Below are positions 50,849-60,558 of a stretch of 64,000 nucleotides of DNA, piece after piece. How positions within the stretch are numbered: the first letter of the stretch is position 1; the number at the start of each line of letters is the position of its first letter. The position numbers and the translations under genes are program-made. The stretch is from positions 25,864 to 89,863 of the forward strand of contig CAMBEK010000007.1 of NCBI GenBank assembly GCA_945865565.1, in the 5' to 3' direction. Under the pieces are notes generated by a model, which saw nothing but the letters and a program-made list of their open reading frames with translations, did no database searches and was not told where the DNA came from. Source of the stretch: Pseudobacteriovorax antillogorgiicola (GTDB lineage Bacteria; Bdellovibrionota_B; Oligoflexia; Oligoflexales; RGVZ01).

Positions 50849-52698
50849 CGGTTCCAAGCGATACTCCGTTCTGCCGGCCTAGCAGAGTTTATGTCACCGC
50901 GTTCGCGGGCGGCGGCCTCGGCCTGCCACAACAGGGCCTGCCTGAAATGTTCGTACCCGACCACTTCGACAGTGTCCAGATCGGCAAGGGTTCTGGCAAC
51001 CCTCAATGCCCGAACCAGGCCGCGCGAACTGATGGATCGGCATACGTCTGCCAGAAAACCCCGTCCATCTTCCTTGGCGACTTCCTCCAGGCGAGCCGCA
51101 ACGGAATCGCCTGCCACGCCTGCCACGCCTGCCACGCCTGCCACGCCTGCCACGCCTGCCTGGCCCCCACAAGCCGCCCATCCTAAAGCCGCTTTTAGCA
51201 AAGGATCTGGCAGCCGAGCATTGGGTGTCCCAGGCTCAATCCCAAGTTTGACGCAGCGCTCCCTGGCAAAGGCGGCAGCTTTACGGACCTTCTCCCTCAA
51301 TGCTGAAGTCGTCATGATTTTCGGGACTAAGTCTGATTCACCTGAGGCTGTCGCAGAATCAGCGCCAGCAGCAAGGCGACGGCGTTCCGGCATGTTCAGG
51401 TGAATGTCGATGCGGTCGAGAAGTGGCCCCGACATTCGCCCCTGGTAAGCCACCACTTGCCCAGTCGCGCAACGGCAACGACGGACGCGGCTGCCCGTCC
51501 AACCGCATGGACAATTGTTGCTGGCCGCAACGAGAACGGCACCGGCAGGCCAGATAACATGGCCTTTGACGCGCGCCAAATGCACCTCAGCGCTCTCAAG
51601 GGGCTCTCGCAAGGATTCCAATAAATCACGCCGGAACTCCGGTAATTCATCAAGAAAAAGAATCCCGGCGTGGGCCAGTGAAATTTCACCCGGAGACGCA
51701 TGGTTCCCGAGTACCGCAGCCATGCTGGCACTGTGATGAGGCGATCGAAACGGAACTAAACCGGCTCGAATTCCCAGGAGGGAATTTCCGGCTAGATTGT
51801 GAAGGTGCAGGCAGCGCAATTTTTCTTGGCCTTCGGGCGGAATCATGATGCCAGGCAACCGTTGGGCAAACATGGTTTTTCCGGAGCCAGGCGTCCCGCG
51901 CATCAGCAAATTGTGTCGCCCCGCAGCGACCACCATCGCAACCTTCGCCTGTTCGGGAGTGAGGTCCATGTCCTCGAATCGTGGAATCGCATGTGCCGCG
52001 GGGTCGAAAACTTCCGGGGATTCCGCATCAGGCACGCAAACGCCCGAAGCGTCCCCTTCAAGCCAAGCCAGCACAGATTTCAGATCCGTGAACCCATGAA
52101 CCTCCATGGGCGCCAAGTCGATGCCCCGCAAATCATCGAGGCTGCCTTTGGCCACGGCCATATGACGGCACCCCTGACGGGCTGCTCCGAGCGCGAGGGC
52201 AACCATCCCTGGGACTGCACGCAAGGCCCCTTGCAACCCAAGTTCGGCAGCAAAGGCAATCCCTGGAAACGCCCGGCCTTGAAATTTAAACCCGTCATTG
52301 GCTTCTGCCAAGGCAATGGCCATGGGCAGGTCCATCTGGGCACCATCGATCCGAATGCCGGCGGGAGTAAACCCCAGAACGAGCCTCTGGGCAGCCAGAT
52401 TGATGCTCAACAGTTCAAGGGCAGCCCGCGCCCGTTCCTTACCACTGCGGCACACCTCCGTTAAATTGCCCAACAGCTGCACACCAGCAAATCCCCGGGT
52501 GTAAGCTGCCTGAATTTCCACCAGCTGGACCTCGGCCCCTTCCCTTACGAGACCTTGAATGACGAGTTTCTCAACGACGCGCCTTCGCTCCACACCGCTT
52601 TTGTTCCTGGTTTGATTCCCATTTTGATTCGTGTTGTGATTCGTGTTGTCATTCGTACTTTGACTCGTGCTTTCATTCTTTAACCGCTGCTGTTCCAT
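50845..52698 (-). CDS. comM: ComM/YifB-family AAA+ Mg-chelatase-like ATPase
   Basis: 617 residues from ATG 52698 (GGGGGG 9 bases upstream); an ATG at 52731 is also possible. The first about 20-30 residues are a Ser/Asn/Thr/Gln-rich run absent from usual homologues. Then comes the YifB N-domain (AAYTRGFAGVQLLGNLTEVCRSGKERARAAL), Walker A RGTPGSGKTMFAQRL, Walker B GILFLDELPEFRRDLLE and the C4-like CPCGWTG...CRCATG. ComM promotes branch migration during natural transformation. Five Gly-Val-Ala units (a 9-base repeat) lie in the C-terminal region. The stop overlaps nadE. It is divergent from argS. Confidence 0.9.
   Translation of the reverse strand: MEQQRLKNESTSQSTNDNTNHNTNQNGNQTRNKSGVERRRVVEKLVIQGLVREGAEVQLVEIQAAYTRGFAGVQLLGNLTEVCRSGKERARAALELLSINLAAQRLVLGFTPAGIRIDGAQMDLPMAIALAEANDGFKFQGRAFPGIAFAAELGLQGALRAVPGMVALALGAARQGCRHMAVAKGSLDDLRGIDLAPMEVHGFTDLKSVLAWLEGDASGVCVPDAESPEVFDPAAHAIPRFEDMDLTPEQAKVAMVVAAGRHNLLMRGTPGSGKTMFAQRLPGIMIPPEGQEKLRCLHLHNLAGNSLLGIRAGLVPFRSPHHSASMAAVLGNHASPGEISLAHAGILFLDELPEFRRDLLESLREPLESAEVHLARVKGHVIWPAGAVLVAASNNCPCGWTGSRVRRCRCATGQVVAYQGRMSGPLLDRIDIHLNMPERRRLAAGADSATASGESDLVPKIMTTSALREKVRKAAAFARERCVKLGIEPGTPNARLPDPLLKAALGWAACGGQAGVAGVAGVAGVAGVAGDSVAARLEEVAKEDGRGFLADVCRSISSRGLVRALRVARTLADLDTVEVVGYEHFRQALLWQAEAAARERGDINSARPAERSIAWNR
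51112..51165. repeat. 9-base minisatellite (five units plus degenerate) in comM
   Basis: Plus strand tgccacgcc repeats five times from 51112 to 51156, then tgcctggcc. In the gene it encodes Gly-Val-Ala five times, in frame. Such repeats can change copy number by slippage without breaking the frame. Confidence 0.92.
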
Positions 52699-52849
52699 GG
52701 CTCTAATCCCCCCGACCGTTTTACTCGACATCCCGACATCCAAGGCGGGGAACCATCTCAAAAAACACATGGAATCGGGCAGTTCCATGTTGTGGGATTT
52801 CATGACATCCTGCAAAAAGCCATATTGAGACCACCGGAGCCTGTTGCTG

Positions 52850-54739
52850 ATGAAACCCGAAAAAACAACGCAATCGACCGGAACAACTCATGATTCTGCG
52901 CCGGCTGTGAGCCATGAGCTGCTCCTGGATCAAGGCCGGCTCGGTGTTGCACAGGAAATCGCTGCGGCGCTGGCCAAATTGGCGGCAACGTCGGGCGTGG
53001 CCGATGCCGTGACTGCGACCCTTCCCAGCGCGCTCGAAATCGCCAAGTGGATGGAGCGGCCACCCGAAACCCACCTCGGTGATTATGCGCTGCCTTGCTT
53101 TCGGTTCGTGAAATCACTCAAGCGCAAGCCAGATGAAGTGGCACGGGATCTCGGAAATTTAATTGGGAGCACATCCAGTTGGATCGCAGCGGCCAATCCG
53201 GCGGGCCCCTTTCTGAACATCTCGGTAAATCAACCGCGCCTGATGGCGTGGCTGCTCCCTTCCGCAGCCAGCGGAAAAATTTTCAAATCGATGTCTCAAA
53301 ATCAAATCACTGCCAACACACGTGTGATGATTGAATACTCGCAGCCCAACACGCACAAAGAGTTTCATGTCGGCCACGTCCGCAATATTTGTCTAGGCAG
53401 CTCGCTGGTCAACCTTTTCCGCCACTGCGGTTACCCGGTGATTGCCGCCAATTACATTGGCGACGAGGGGACCCACATTGCCAAGTGCCTGTGGCACATC
53501 AAGCGCGCAGGCGCGAAGGCCCCCGCCATGAAAAAAGGCGAATGGCTCGGTGAAATGTACGTCGAAGCAACGCGGGCATTGGAAGCCGAAGCGGCCGTTT
53601 CACCAGATGCAAAGGCAAAAATCGACGGCGAAATTTCGGCAATCCTGCGCGGCATTGAATCCAAAAATGGTCCTGACTATGACCTGTGGCGCGAGACCCG
53701 CCAGTGGTCGCTGGATGATTTCAACGACGTCTACGACTGGTTCCATATCAAATTTGACCGGGTGTTTTTCGAGAGTGAAGTCTCGGAGGAAAGTCAGGAA
53801 ATCGTCGAAGAATATTTGAAATCAGGTGCATTCGTTGAATCTGAAGGCGCGATCGGGGCTGATTTAAAGGAATTCAAACTCGGGTTCATGATTGTGCGTA
53901 AACGGGATGGAAATACGCTTTACGCCACTAAGGATTTGGCCCTTGCGCGCCGCAAGTTTGACGAATTTAAAATTGACCGTTCGGTCTATGTCGTTGCCAG
54001 CGAGCAGAACCACCACTTTAAGCAAGTCTTCAAAACATTGGACCTCATGGGCTTCAAACAGGCCAAGCAATGCTTTCACCTGAGTTACGGCATGGTGGTG
54101 CTGCCCGACGGAAAAATGTCGTCACGCGCCGGCAACACCGTAACTTTCAAAATGCTGCGCGAGGAAATGACTTCGGCTTTGAACGAAATTCTGGCGAAAT
54201 ATGCTGGCGAGTGGTCGGCAGCAGAAATCGCAACCACAGCGAAACGACTTTGCGAAGGCGCCGTCAAGTACGGCATGCTCTGCTCGGATCCTGCGAAAGA
54301 TGTCGTCTTCGACATGGAAAACTGGCTGAGTTTTGAGGGCAATACCGGCCCTTATCTGATGTACAGCTACACACGAACGCAGTCGATCCTGCGCAAGGCT
54401 GCAGAGGCGGGTGTAACGTTGGATTGGGCTCACGAAACGGTTCTTCAAGATGCTTATGCGATGCATGGAGTTGCCGATTCCGAGCGTGAATTGGCCCGCT
54501 GGATCCAGGATTTCAATCACGCCGTGGCGGCGTCGTGCGAAAACTACCGCCCCAGCACTTTGGCAAATCACCTGTTCTATCTGTGCAAGGCGTTCAATCG
54601 TTTTTATTCTGACGTTTCCGTCCTCAAAACCGCGGACGAGGCCTTGCGGCAGGCGCGGCTTGGAATGGTGGCGGCGTTTGGCGCAACACTCAAGGAGGGG
54701 CTGGCCCTCCTTGGTATCACTCCGCCGGATCGAATGTGA
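52850..54739 (+). CDS. argS: Arginyl-tRNA synthetase
   Basis: 629 residues from ATG 52850 (GGAG upstream; TTG six bases before is an alternative). Class I signature is SQPNTHKEFHVGHVRNICLG (HVGH), and KMSSRAGN stands in for KMSKS near residue 425. The N-terminal Arg_tRNA_synt_N domain (GDYALPCF) and C-terminal DALR domain (YLMYSYTRTQSILRK) are present. It charges tRNA-Arg. The stop overlaps the GTG of the next gene (GTGA). Confidence 0.97.
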   Translation: MKPEKTTQSTGTTHDSAPAVSHELLLDQGRLGVAQEIAAALAKLAATSGVADAVTATLPSALEIAKWMERPPETHLGDYALPCFRFVKSLKRKPDEVARDLGNLIGSTSSWIAAANPAGPFLNISVNQPRLMAWLLPSAASGKIFKSMSQNQITANTRVMIEYSQPNTHKEFHVGHVRNICLGSSLVNLFRHCGYPVIAANYIGDEGTHIAKCLWHIKRAGAKAPAMKKGEWLGEMYVEATRALEAEAAVSPDAKAKIDGEISAILRGIESKNGPDYDLWRETRQWSLDDFNDVYDWFHIKFDRVFFESEVSEESQEIVEEYLKSGAFVESEGAIGADLKEFKLGFMIVRKRDGNTLYATKDLALARRKFDEFKIDRSVYVVASEQNHHFKQVFKTLDLMGFKQAKQCFHLSYGMVVLPDGKMSSRAGNTVTFKMLREEMTSALNEILAKYAGEWSAAEIATTAKRLCEGAVKYGMLCSDPAKDVVFDMENWLSFEGNTGPYLMYSYTRTQSILRKAAEAGVTLDWAHETVLQDAYAMHGVADSERELARWIQDFNHAVAASCENYRPSTLANHLFYLCKAFNRFYSDVSVLKTADEALRQARLGMVAAFGATLKEGLALLGITPPDRM

Positions 54740-55722
54740 AAATGAAATTGCCCAAATGCTTAATGAAAATTTTGGCCATCTTTTTGGCATGCCCGGTATT
54801 TTTATTTTGTGATTTTGCATCAGCCAACACCTTTGACAGCAACTTCGGTTTTGGTGGGACCGCTGGACCACGCACCAGACGGACGAATCAGGGCAGGGTT
54901 ATGCCAGGCGGTCCGTCATTAAGGCCAAGTGTTGAGGCCCGCGACTTCTCGCTGGCGGTCAATGCTGCCATTCCAGATCTCTGGTCCATGACGCTGCAGT
55001 GGCGCCTGTCCCCAAGGTTCGCCGTCGAATTGAGCGCCGCGCCAGAAACAAAGTTGAACGTGCGGATTGAAATGCCGGCTGATTTGATTAGCACAAAGAA
55101 AAACGTCGGCGTCGCCAATCCTGCTTACACCATCACATCCAAAGCTGGGAGCGGACCAGGAGGCGGCATAGGCGGCGTATTTTATCCATACCTGTCGGGG
55201 CGCGATGGCGGAGGATGGTTTATCGGAGCCGGCGCGATTCACAGGCGCTTGACGCTAACTGGATTGACCAAATCACCAGTGTTGATCTGCTCCCTGATCG
55301 AGGCGCAAAAAGATCCGCCTTGCGGGGATGCGGACGCCGCACTTGTGACCAGAACCCAATTTGTGATTGATGCCGATATTGAGAGTAGTGGCATTGCCCT
55401 GCGCAGTTGGACCGGATGGCGCTGGAACTTTGCGGCGAGTGGAAGTGGCGCTTTTACTGGACGAGAAGGCGACTCACTTTTGCGGCGAACTTTTGTGGAA
55501 GCGGCCCTCGGTGCAGAGCGGGTTTCCAGTCCAAAACGCAAAACGACCGTGAAAATCACACTGGATACGCCGGGGCAGAACGATGCGGATACAGAGACCG
55601 CACTGGGGTTGCTGAAGGATCAAAATGCCAACAAGTCTCAGGATAAACTGGAGACCCTGTTGCGCAATTACGACTCTAAATTGACTCCCATTGGTTGGAT
55701 CGCGGCAGGCATCTGGCTCTGA
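54736..55722 (+). CDS. Exported protein, outer-membrane-like, unknown function
   Basis: 328 residues from GTG 54736 (or 326 from ATG 54742). Signal peptide MKILAIFLACPVFLFC...ASA. The rest has strand-rich patterns with Gly-rich turns (GSGPGGGIGGVFYPYLSGRDGGGWFIGAG) and ends IGWIAAGIWL; possibly an outer-membrane barrel. No family recognised. It overlaps the argS stop, so it is probably made together with it, an odd pairing that may reflect only operon compaction. Confidence 0.55.
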   Translation: MKMKLPKCLMKILAIFLACPVFLFCDFASANTFDSNFGFGGTAGPRTRRTNQGRVMPGGPSLRPSVEARDFSLAVNAAIPDLWSMTLQWRLSPRFAVELSAAPETKLNVRIEMPADLISTKKNVGVANPAYTITSKAGSGPGGGIGGVFYPYLSGRDGGGWFIGAGAIHRRLTLTGLTKSPVLICSLIEAQKDPPCGDADAALVTRTQFVIDADIESSGIALRSWTGWRWNFAASGSGAFTGREGDSLLRRTFVEAALGAERVSSPKRKTTVKITLDTPGQNDADTETALGLLKDQNANKSQDKLETLLRNYDSKLTPIGWIAAGIWL

Positions 55723-55823
55723 CTTTTCTCCCTGAAATCATTGATGATTATAATATTAATTATATTTTTATTAAAAAGGTGATAAGATCATATTGTATCT
55801 ATGAAGTGGGAGGGGCTGCTTTT

Positions 55824-56321
55824 ATGATGAGCTTTGGTGCCAACGAAGTAAACATCATGTCCAGCGCTTGGACGAGGGAAAATACCTCGACCTTCCGGAA
55901 TTCACCGTGGACCGATGCCCTCAATGAGGCCCTCCGCTGCGAACTCGCCGCCGTCGAAATTTATAGCCTTCTGATTCGAAGTTCCAATTTTGCTGCAAAT
56001 TCTTTTGTCGATGAGCACGCCCACGCTTCACGCAAACTTGCCGTGTTGGTCATTGCTCGCCGCGGCGTGCCAGCGGATCGCCCCGCAACCGTGATGGCCG
56101 GCTTCAACAAGACAATCCTGCAAATCTGCTCTCTGATGCCAGACGAAATCAACCAGCGCTTCAGTCGCAGTCGCCTTGCAGGCCTGGAAAAGCATTTATG
56201 CCTTATGTACGCAGCCCTCGCCTCACGCGCTCCAGCAGAGGATCGCGAAACCTTGGACCTGCTCGGAACCGGTGCGGCAGACCGCCACTTGTTCCTGCGC
56301 CGTAGTAAAATTAATTTTTAA
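55824..56321 (+). CDS. Possible ferritin-like (DUF2383-type) small protein
   Basis: 165 residues from ATG 55824; GGGAGGGG precedes it. The helical segment ALNEALRCELAAVEIYSLLI and then DEHAHASRKLAVLVIARRGVPADRP carry the Glu...Glu and Glu/His...His spacing of ferritin-like/DUF2383 proteins, suggesting a four-helix bundle that may bind two metals; this is tentative. The upstream 100 bases are extremely AT-rich, likely a promoter. The stop overlaps the convergent metallophosphoesterase by 11 bases. Confidence 0.5.
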   Translation: MMSFGANEVNIMSSAWTRENTSTFRNSPWTDALNEALRCELAAVEIYSLLIRSSNFAANSFVDEHAHASRKLAVLVIARRGVPADRPATVMAGFNKTILQICSLMPDEINQRFSRSRLAGLEKHLCLMYAALASRAPAEDRETLDLLGTGAADRHLFLRRSKINF

Positions 56322-57291
56322 CGCGCTCGATCCGGTAAAGCTCCCGCAAATCCACATCGTAAAAGATCAGCGTCGCTTTTTCGGCTGTCAGTTCCATGGC
56401 CACAAAACCAAATGAAGGCTGAACAAATTTTGAACCTGGACGCTCTGACTTCAATTTTCCCACCTCTGCTCCACCAGTTCCTGCAACAACAAAGTCTGTT
56501 CTGCATCCGCTAAAACTCAAGTGTTCCAGTTGATGAGCATGCCCGGACAAATAGAAATCGGCATGATCACAAATTTCAGGCCTGACGGTGTACTTGAAAT
56601 ACGTGCCGTCATAAGCAGCCCCGTGGGATGATGAACTGGCCATGGGATGATGACCCGTTACGATGGTCCAAGCCCCTTTCGCACTCCGCAATCGGGACTT
56701 CAAGAAATCATAAACACAATCTCGTGGCGACCCGCACCAGTCAAACCGGTTGGTGTCCAATGCAACCAAACGGACCAGTGGCCCAAAATCCACCGAATAA
56801 AAGCGGCCTGGCATCCGCCATCTGGGCTGAACTGCGGAGTACTCAATCTGGGCCTCCGGCGAGAGGCGGTAATCATGGTTGCCAAGAACAGGATAAACCG
56901 GGAGCCCCGACAGGCAGGGTGATCCATAAGGCTTTTCAAATTTCTCCTGCCACTGTGGATCAACTGTGGACAAGACGCCGGACGGATAAAAATTATCGCC
57001 AAGCATAAGAATCCCATCGAATGGCTGTTTTTCTGCTTGGTTGCAGGCGCGCTCCATGGCTCCTGCAACCTGAAACTGCCCGCCCCCTCCGGTCCCGGTG
57101 TCTCCAAGTACCAATAGACGAACCGTGTTGGAAGGATCCTGTGGTGGCCATGACATCTTGATTCCCCCGGACGTCGCCCGGGGGGTCCCCATCCATAGAA
57201 ACAAGAACAGACCCACTGCCGCGCATCCAACAAGCACAAGGCCGGGCCCAAAGCCCCGCCGAACAAAGACAAACCATTTTTGGAATCGCAT
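56311..57291 (-). CDS. Membrane-anchored metallophosphoesterase (purple-acid-phosphatase-like)
   Basis: 326 residues from ATG 57291 (GGAG eight bases upstream). One N-terminal membrane helix (about residues 14-33) anchors it. The metallophosphoesterase motifs are GDTGTGGGGQF (D-x-G), LMLGDNFYPSG (GD...N), VLGNHDYRLS (GNHD), VTGHHPMASS (GHH) and LSGHAHQLEHL (GHxH). This resembles the acid-phosphatase type of Gram-negatives. It probably works in the periplasm on phosphoesters. The stop overlaps the convergent ferritin-like gene by 11 bases. Confidence 0.9.
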   Translation of the reverse strand: MRFQKWFVFVRRGFGPGLVLVGCAAVGLFLFLWMGTPRATSGGIKMSWPPQDPSNTVRLLVLGDTGTGGGGQFQVAGAMERACNQAEKQPFDGILMLGDNFYPSGVLSTVDPQWQEKFEKPYGSPCLSGLPVYPVLGNHDYRLSPEAQIEYSAVQPRWRMPGRFYSVDFGPLVRLVALDTNRFDWCGSPRDCVYDFLKSRLRSAKGAWTIVTGHHPMASSSSHGAAYDGTYFKYTVRPEICDHADFYLSGHAHQLEHLSFSGCRTDFVVAGTGGAEVGKLKSERPGSKFVQPSFGFVAMELTAEKATLIFYDVDLRELYRIERVKN

Positions 57292-57324
57292 GGTGGAAAC
57301 TCCGTCCAACAATCATCCGTAGGG

Positions 57325-57330
57325 TATAAT
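57325..57330 (+). promoter_or_regulatory. Possible -10 box for the orphan mlaE-like gene
   Basis: Consensus TATAAT at 57325-57330 lies in the divergent gap between the phosphoesterase and mlaE-like genes; the -35 position has no good match. It would start RNA near 57337 with a leader of about 50 bases, containing AGGA seven bases before the GTG. Confidence 0.35.
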
Positions 57331-57388
57331 CAAAAGTGTAAGATCAAACGTAACCCTGACCCCGATCTCAACGCCTACAGGAATCTGC

Positions 57389-58177
57389 GTGCCGGCACAA
57401 CAAACCGTCAACGTCATCGGACGCCTGACCCTTCGCCAGATCGAGGGCTTCGGTAACTTTGTCATTTTTCTCGGCAACGGTCTTCGTCAGATTTTTTCAC
57501 GGGACCTGCGCTCGACACTTGTTTTCAGGCAACTCGAGTTTATCGGCAACCGGTCCTTTGCCATCATCATCCTTGCCGGCGTCATGGTCGGTGCTGTTTT
57601 CGGGCTTCAGTTTGGCGAGATCTTCCGGATTTTTGGCGCCGAAAGCATGATCGGTGCTGCCGCCGGGTTCGCCCTTTCAAAAGAACTGGCACCCGTGGTG
57701 GGATCATTTTTGGTAACGGCCAGGGCCGGTTCAGCCATGGCCGCGGAAATCGGAACCATGCGGGTCAACGAACAGATCGATGCCATGCGCGTGATGGCAG
57801 TGAATCCGATCAGTTACCTTGTTGCTCCCAGAATGCTTGGCTCGATCCTGATGATGCCGCTGCTGACGTCCCTGTTTACGCTTGCCGGGGTCACCAGCGC
57901 CTTCGTCATCGGGGTCGGGATGTACGATGTTGACGTTGGCATTTTCTTTGAAAAAATCCGATTCATCGTCGCGCCGCGCCATATTGTCCAGGGACTGGAA
58001 AAGGCTGCCGTTTTCGGTGCGATTTTTTCGGTGACCGGATGTTTCAAGGGGTTCAATGCTGCCGGAGGCGCCAAAGGCGTTGGACGCGCCACCACGGAAG
58101 CCGTCGTGATTTCACTGGTTACGATCCTAATCGTGGATTTTTTTATCAGTTATCTGCAATTCGAACGCTCGCTCTGA
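57389..58177 (+). CDS. MlaE-like permease, second copy (orphan)
   Basis: 262 residues from GTG 57389 with AGGA upstream. It has the same DUF140 architecture as the 1783-2574 copy: LEFIGNRSFAIIILAGVMVGAVFGLQ, AGFALSKELAPVVGSFLVTARAGSAM, EIGTMRVNEQIDAMRVMAVNP. No ATPase or MCE gene is adjacent; the next gene is a malic enzyme. It may share MlaF with the first copy or belong to an MCE system elsewhere. Confidence 0.9.
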   Translation: MPAQQTVNVIGRLTLRQIEGFGNFVIFLGNGLRQIFSRDLRSTLVFRQLEFIGNRSFAIIILAGVMVGAVFGLQFGEIFRIFGAESMIGAAAGFALSKELAPVVGSFLVTARAGSAMAAEIGTMRVNEQIDAMRVMAVNPISYLVAPRMLGSILMMPLLTSLFTLAGVTSAFVIGVGMYDVDVGIFFEKIRFIVAPRHIVQGLEKAAVFGAIFSVTGCFKGFNAAGGAKGVGRATTEAVVISLVTILIVDFFISYLQFERSL

Positions 58178-58224
58178 GCCAAAAAAGCCGCCGACAAGCA
58201 AGATTCGCGAAAGGAACTTCCGAG

Positions 58225-60558
58225 ATGACAAACTCCAGCAACGGAAACGGCAACAATCATCCCCCAAAGCTCACCGATGATGAAATTGATCGCCTGGCAC
58301 TCGCCTATCACGAGCGCTCACCGGCAGGAAAAATATTCACAGGGCTATCAAAACCAGCCGCGACACAGCAGGACTTGACCCTCGCCTATTCTCCCGGGGT
58401 CGCAGCACCCTGCCTGGAGATTGCAAAGAACGAGGACGATTCGTTTCGTTATACGGGACGCGGAAACCTGGTGGGCGTGATTTCCAACGGCACTGCTGTC
58501 CTTGGCCTCGGGGACATCGGTGCCCATGCATCAAAGCCCGTCATGGAGGGCAAGGCGATGCTCTTTAAAAAATTCGCCGACATCAACGTCTTTGACATCG
58601 AAGTCAACGCCAAGAATCCCGCCGATTTTATCGCTGCCGTAAGATCTCTCGAGCCCACGTTTGGTGGGATCAACCTGGAGGACATTAAAGCCCCCGAGTG
58701 CTTTGAAATAGAGGAGGCCCTGTGCGAGCAAATGAACATCCCGGTGATGCACGATGATCAGCACGGAACTGCCATCATTTGCTCTGCCGCATTCCTGAAT
58801 GCATTGACCGTCACCCAACGTGACTTGAAAAAAACGAAAATTGTGTTCTCTGGCAGTGGCGCGGCTGCAATCGCGACGGCAAATCTTTTTCTCGCCCTCG
58901 GCGTCGAACATCAAAACCTAATCATGTGCGACAGCAAAGGCGTGGTCTCAACATCGCGAAAGGATCTGAATAAATACAAGACCAAGTTCTCGCGCGAGAC
59001 TGACATGAAAACCCTCGAGGAAGCCCTCGACGGCGCAGATGTTTTTGTCGGTGTCTCGGCCGCCAATGTTCTGAAACCTGAAATGATCATGAAAATGGCC
59101 AAAAACCCTATCATCTTTGCCCTGGCAAACCCGGATCCTGAAATCCTGCCAGATGTCGCCCTAGCCGCGCGCCCCGATGCAATTGTTGCCACCGGGCGCA
59201 GTGACTATCCCAACCAGGTGAATAACGTCCTTGGCTTCCCGTACATCTTTCGCGGAGCACTCGATGTCCGTGCCCGGACCATCAACATTGAAATGAAACT
59301 GGCGGCCGTTCGTGCCATTGCAGACCTGGCGAAAGAGGATGTTCCCGACGTTGTGAACCGCGCCTATAAAACCGATCAGAATTATCAATTCGGTCGGGAT
59401 TACTTAATTCCCAAGCCAGTCGACCCACGTGTCCTGCTGCGGGTTGCACCAGCCGTTGCGAAGGCTGCCATGGACACCGGAGTAGCCCGTGTAAAAATCG
59501 ACATAAATCAATACCGGGAAAAGCTCGAGCTCATGGGCGGACCCTCCAAACGCCTGATGCGATCCATACGCAAAGACCTGGCTGCCCATCGTCAAAAGTC
59601 AGGCCGAAAGATTCATCTGGCCATTCCCCATGGGCACGATAAACGAATCGTACGAGCAGCCGCACAACTGTGTGACGAGGGCGAAATCGACATCACGCTT
59701 CTGGGATCTCGCAAACACATCACACGCATGGCCGCAGACATGGGCCTGAAACAATTCGAGGGCAAGGTCAAAATCATTGACCCCCTGAAGGACGAAGATC
59801 TGGCGCAAAAGTATGGCGAGCAACTCTTTGAACTTCGCCAGCGTAAGGGCATCTCACGAGCAGCAGCCCAGGAATTGATCCGCGGCCACGATTATTTCGC
59901 CGGAATGATGCTGGCCAGTGGTGAAGTGGACGGACAGGTTTCAGGCCTTGTGGTCAGCTACCAGCGCGCCGTGAAACCCCTTATTGAAACCGTCGGAGTC
60001 GCAAAGGACGAGGCCCTCGCAGGTGTTTATCTGATTATGACGCAAGAAAAATTATTCTTTCTGGCGGATTGCACGATCAACATCGATCCAACGGCAGAAC
60101 AGCTGGTTGAGATTGCGGAAGCCACGGCTGCATTGGCCAAGCGCTACATGAAAGAACCCGTCCGGCTTGCGATGCTCAGTTTTGCGAGCTTCGGTGCCAC
60201 CAGGCACGAACACGTGGACAAGGTTGCAAAGGCGACGAGAATTCTCCAGGAGCGTCATCCGGACCTTTGCGTGGACGGGGAAATGCAAGCCGACGTTGCC
60301 TTGAATGAAACCCTCAGACACAACGAGTTTCCATTCTGCAAACTTGACGGCGACGCCAATGTCCTGATTTTTCCGAATCTCGACGCGGCGAACATCGCCT
60401 ACAAGCTGCTGATCAACATTGCGGACGTGACGCCGGTTGGACCCGTCCTCGTCGGCCTCAATGGCCCTGCGAATATCTTGCAGCAAAGTGCCACGGTGGA
60501 AGAAATCGTCAGCCTTTGCTACATGACCGCGCATCAGGCAGCCCTCGGCGGCAGTTAG
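58225..60558 (+). CDS. maeB: NADP-type malic enzyme with phosphotransacetylase-like domain (MaeB)
   Basis: 777 residues from ATG 58225 (AAGGA nine bases upstream). Residues about 20-440 are the malic enzyme (LAYSPGVAAPCLEIAKNED, IPVMHDDQHGTA, VFSGSGAAAIA). Residues about 450-777 are a phosphotransacetylase-like domain (RKIHLAIPHGHDKRI, DYFAGMMLASGEVDGQVSG), as in MaeB of proteobacteria. It decarboxylates malate to pyruvate with NADP+; the second domain is usually regulatory. Its TAG stop shares bases with the stop of the convergent gene. Confidence 0.94.
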   Translation: MTNSSNGNGNNHPPKLTDDEIDRLALAYHERSPAGKIFTGLSKPAATQQDLTLAYSPGVAAPCLEIAKNEDDSFRYTGRGNLVGVISNGTAVLGLGDIGAHASKPVMEGKAMLFKKFADINVFDIEVNAKNPADFIAAVRSLEPTFGGINLEDIKAPECFEIEEALCEQMNIPVMHDDQHGTAIICSAAFLNALTVTQRDLKKTKIVFSGSGAAAIATANLFLALGVEHQNLIMCDSKGVVSTSRKDLNKYKTKFSRETDMKTLEEALDGADVFVGVSAANVLKPEMIMKMAKNPIIFALANPDPEILPDVALAARPDAIVATGRSDYPNQVNNVLGFPYIFRGALDVRARTINIEMKLAAVRAIADLAKEDVPDVVNRAYKTDQNYQFGRDYLIPKPVDPRVLLRVAPAVAKAAMDTGVARVKIDINQYREKLELMGGPSKRLMRSIRKDLAAHRQKSGRKIHLAIPHGHDKRIVRAAAQLCDEGEIDITLLGSRKHITRMAADMGLKQFEGKVKIIDPLKDEDLAQKYGEQLFELRQRKGISRAAAQELIRGHDYFAGMMLASGEVDGQVSGLVVSYQRAVKPLIETVGVAKDEALAGVYLIMTQEKLFFLADCTINIDPTAEQLVEIAEATAALAKRYMKEPVRLAMLSFASFGATRHEHVDKVAKATRILQERHPDLCVDGEMQADVALNETLRHNEFPFCKLDGDANVLIFPNLDAANIAYKLLINIADVTPVGPVLVGLNGPANILQQSATVEEIVSLCYMTAHQAALGGS

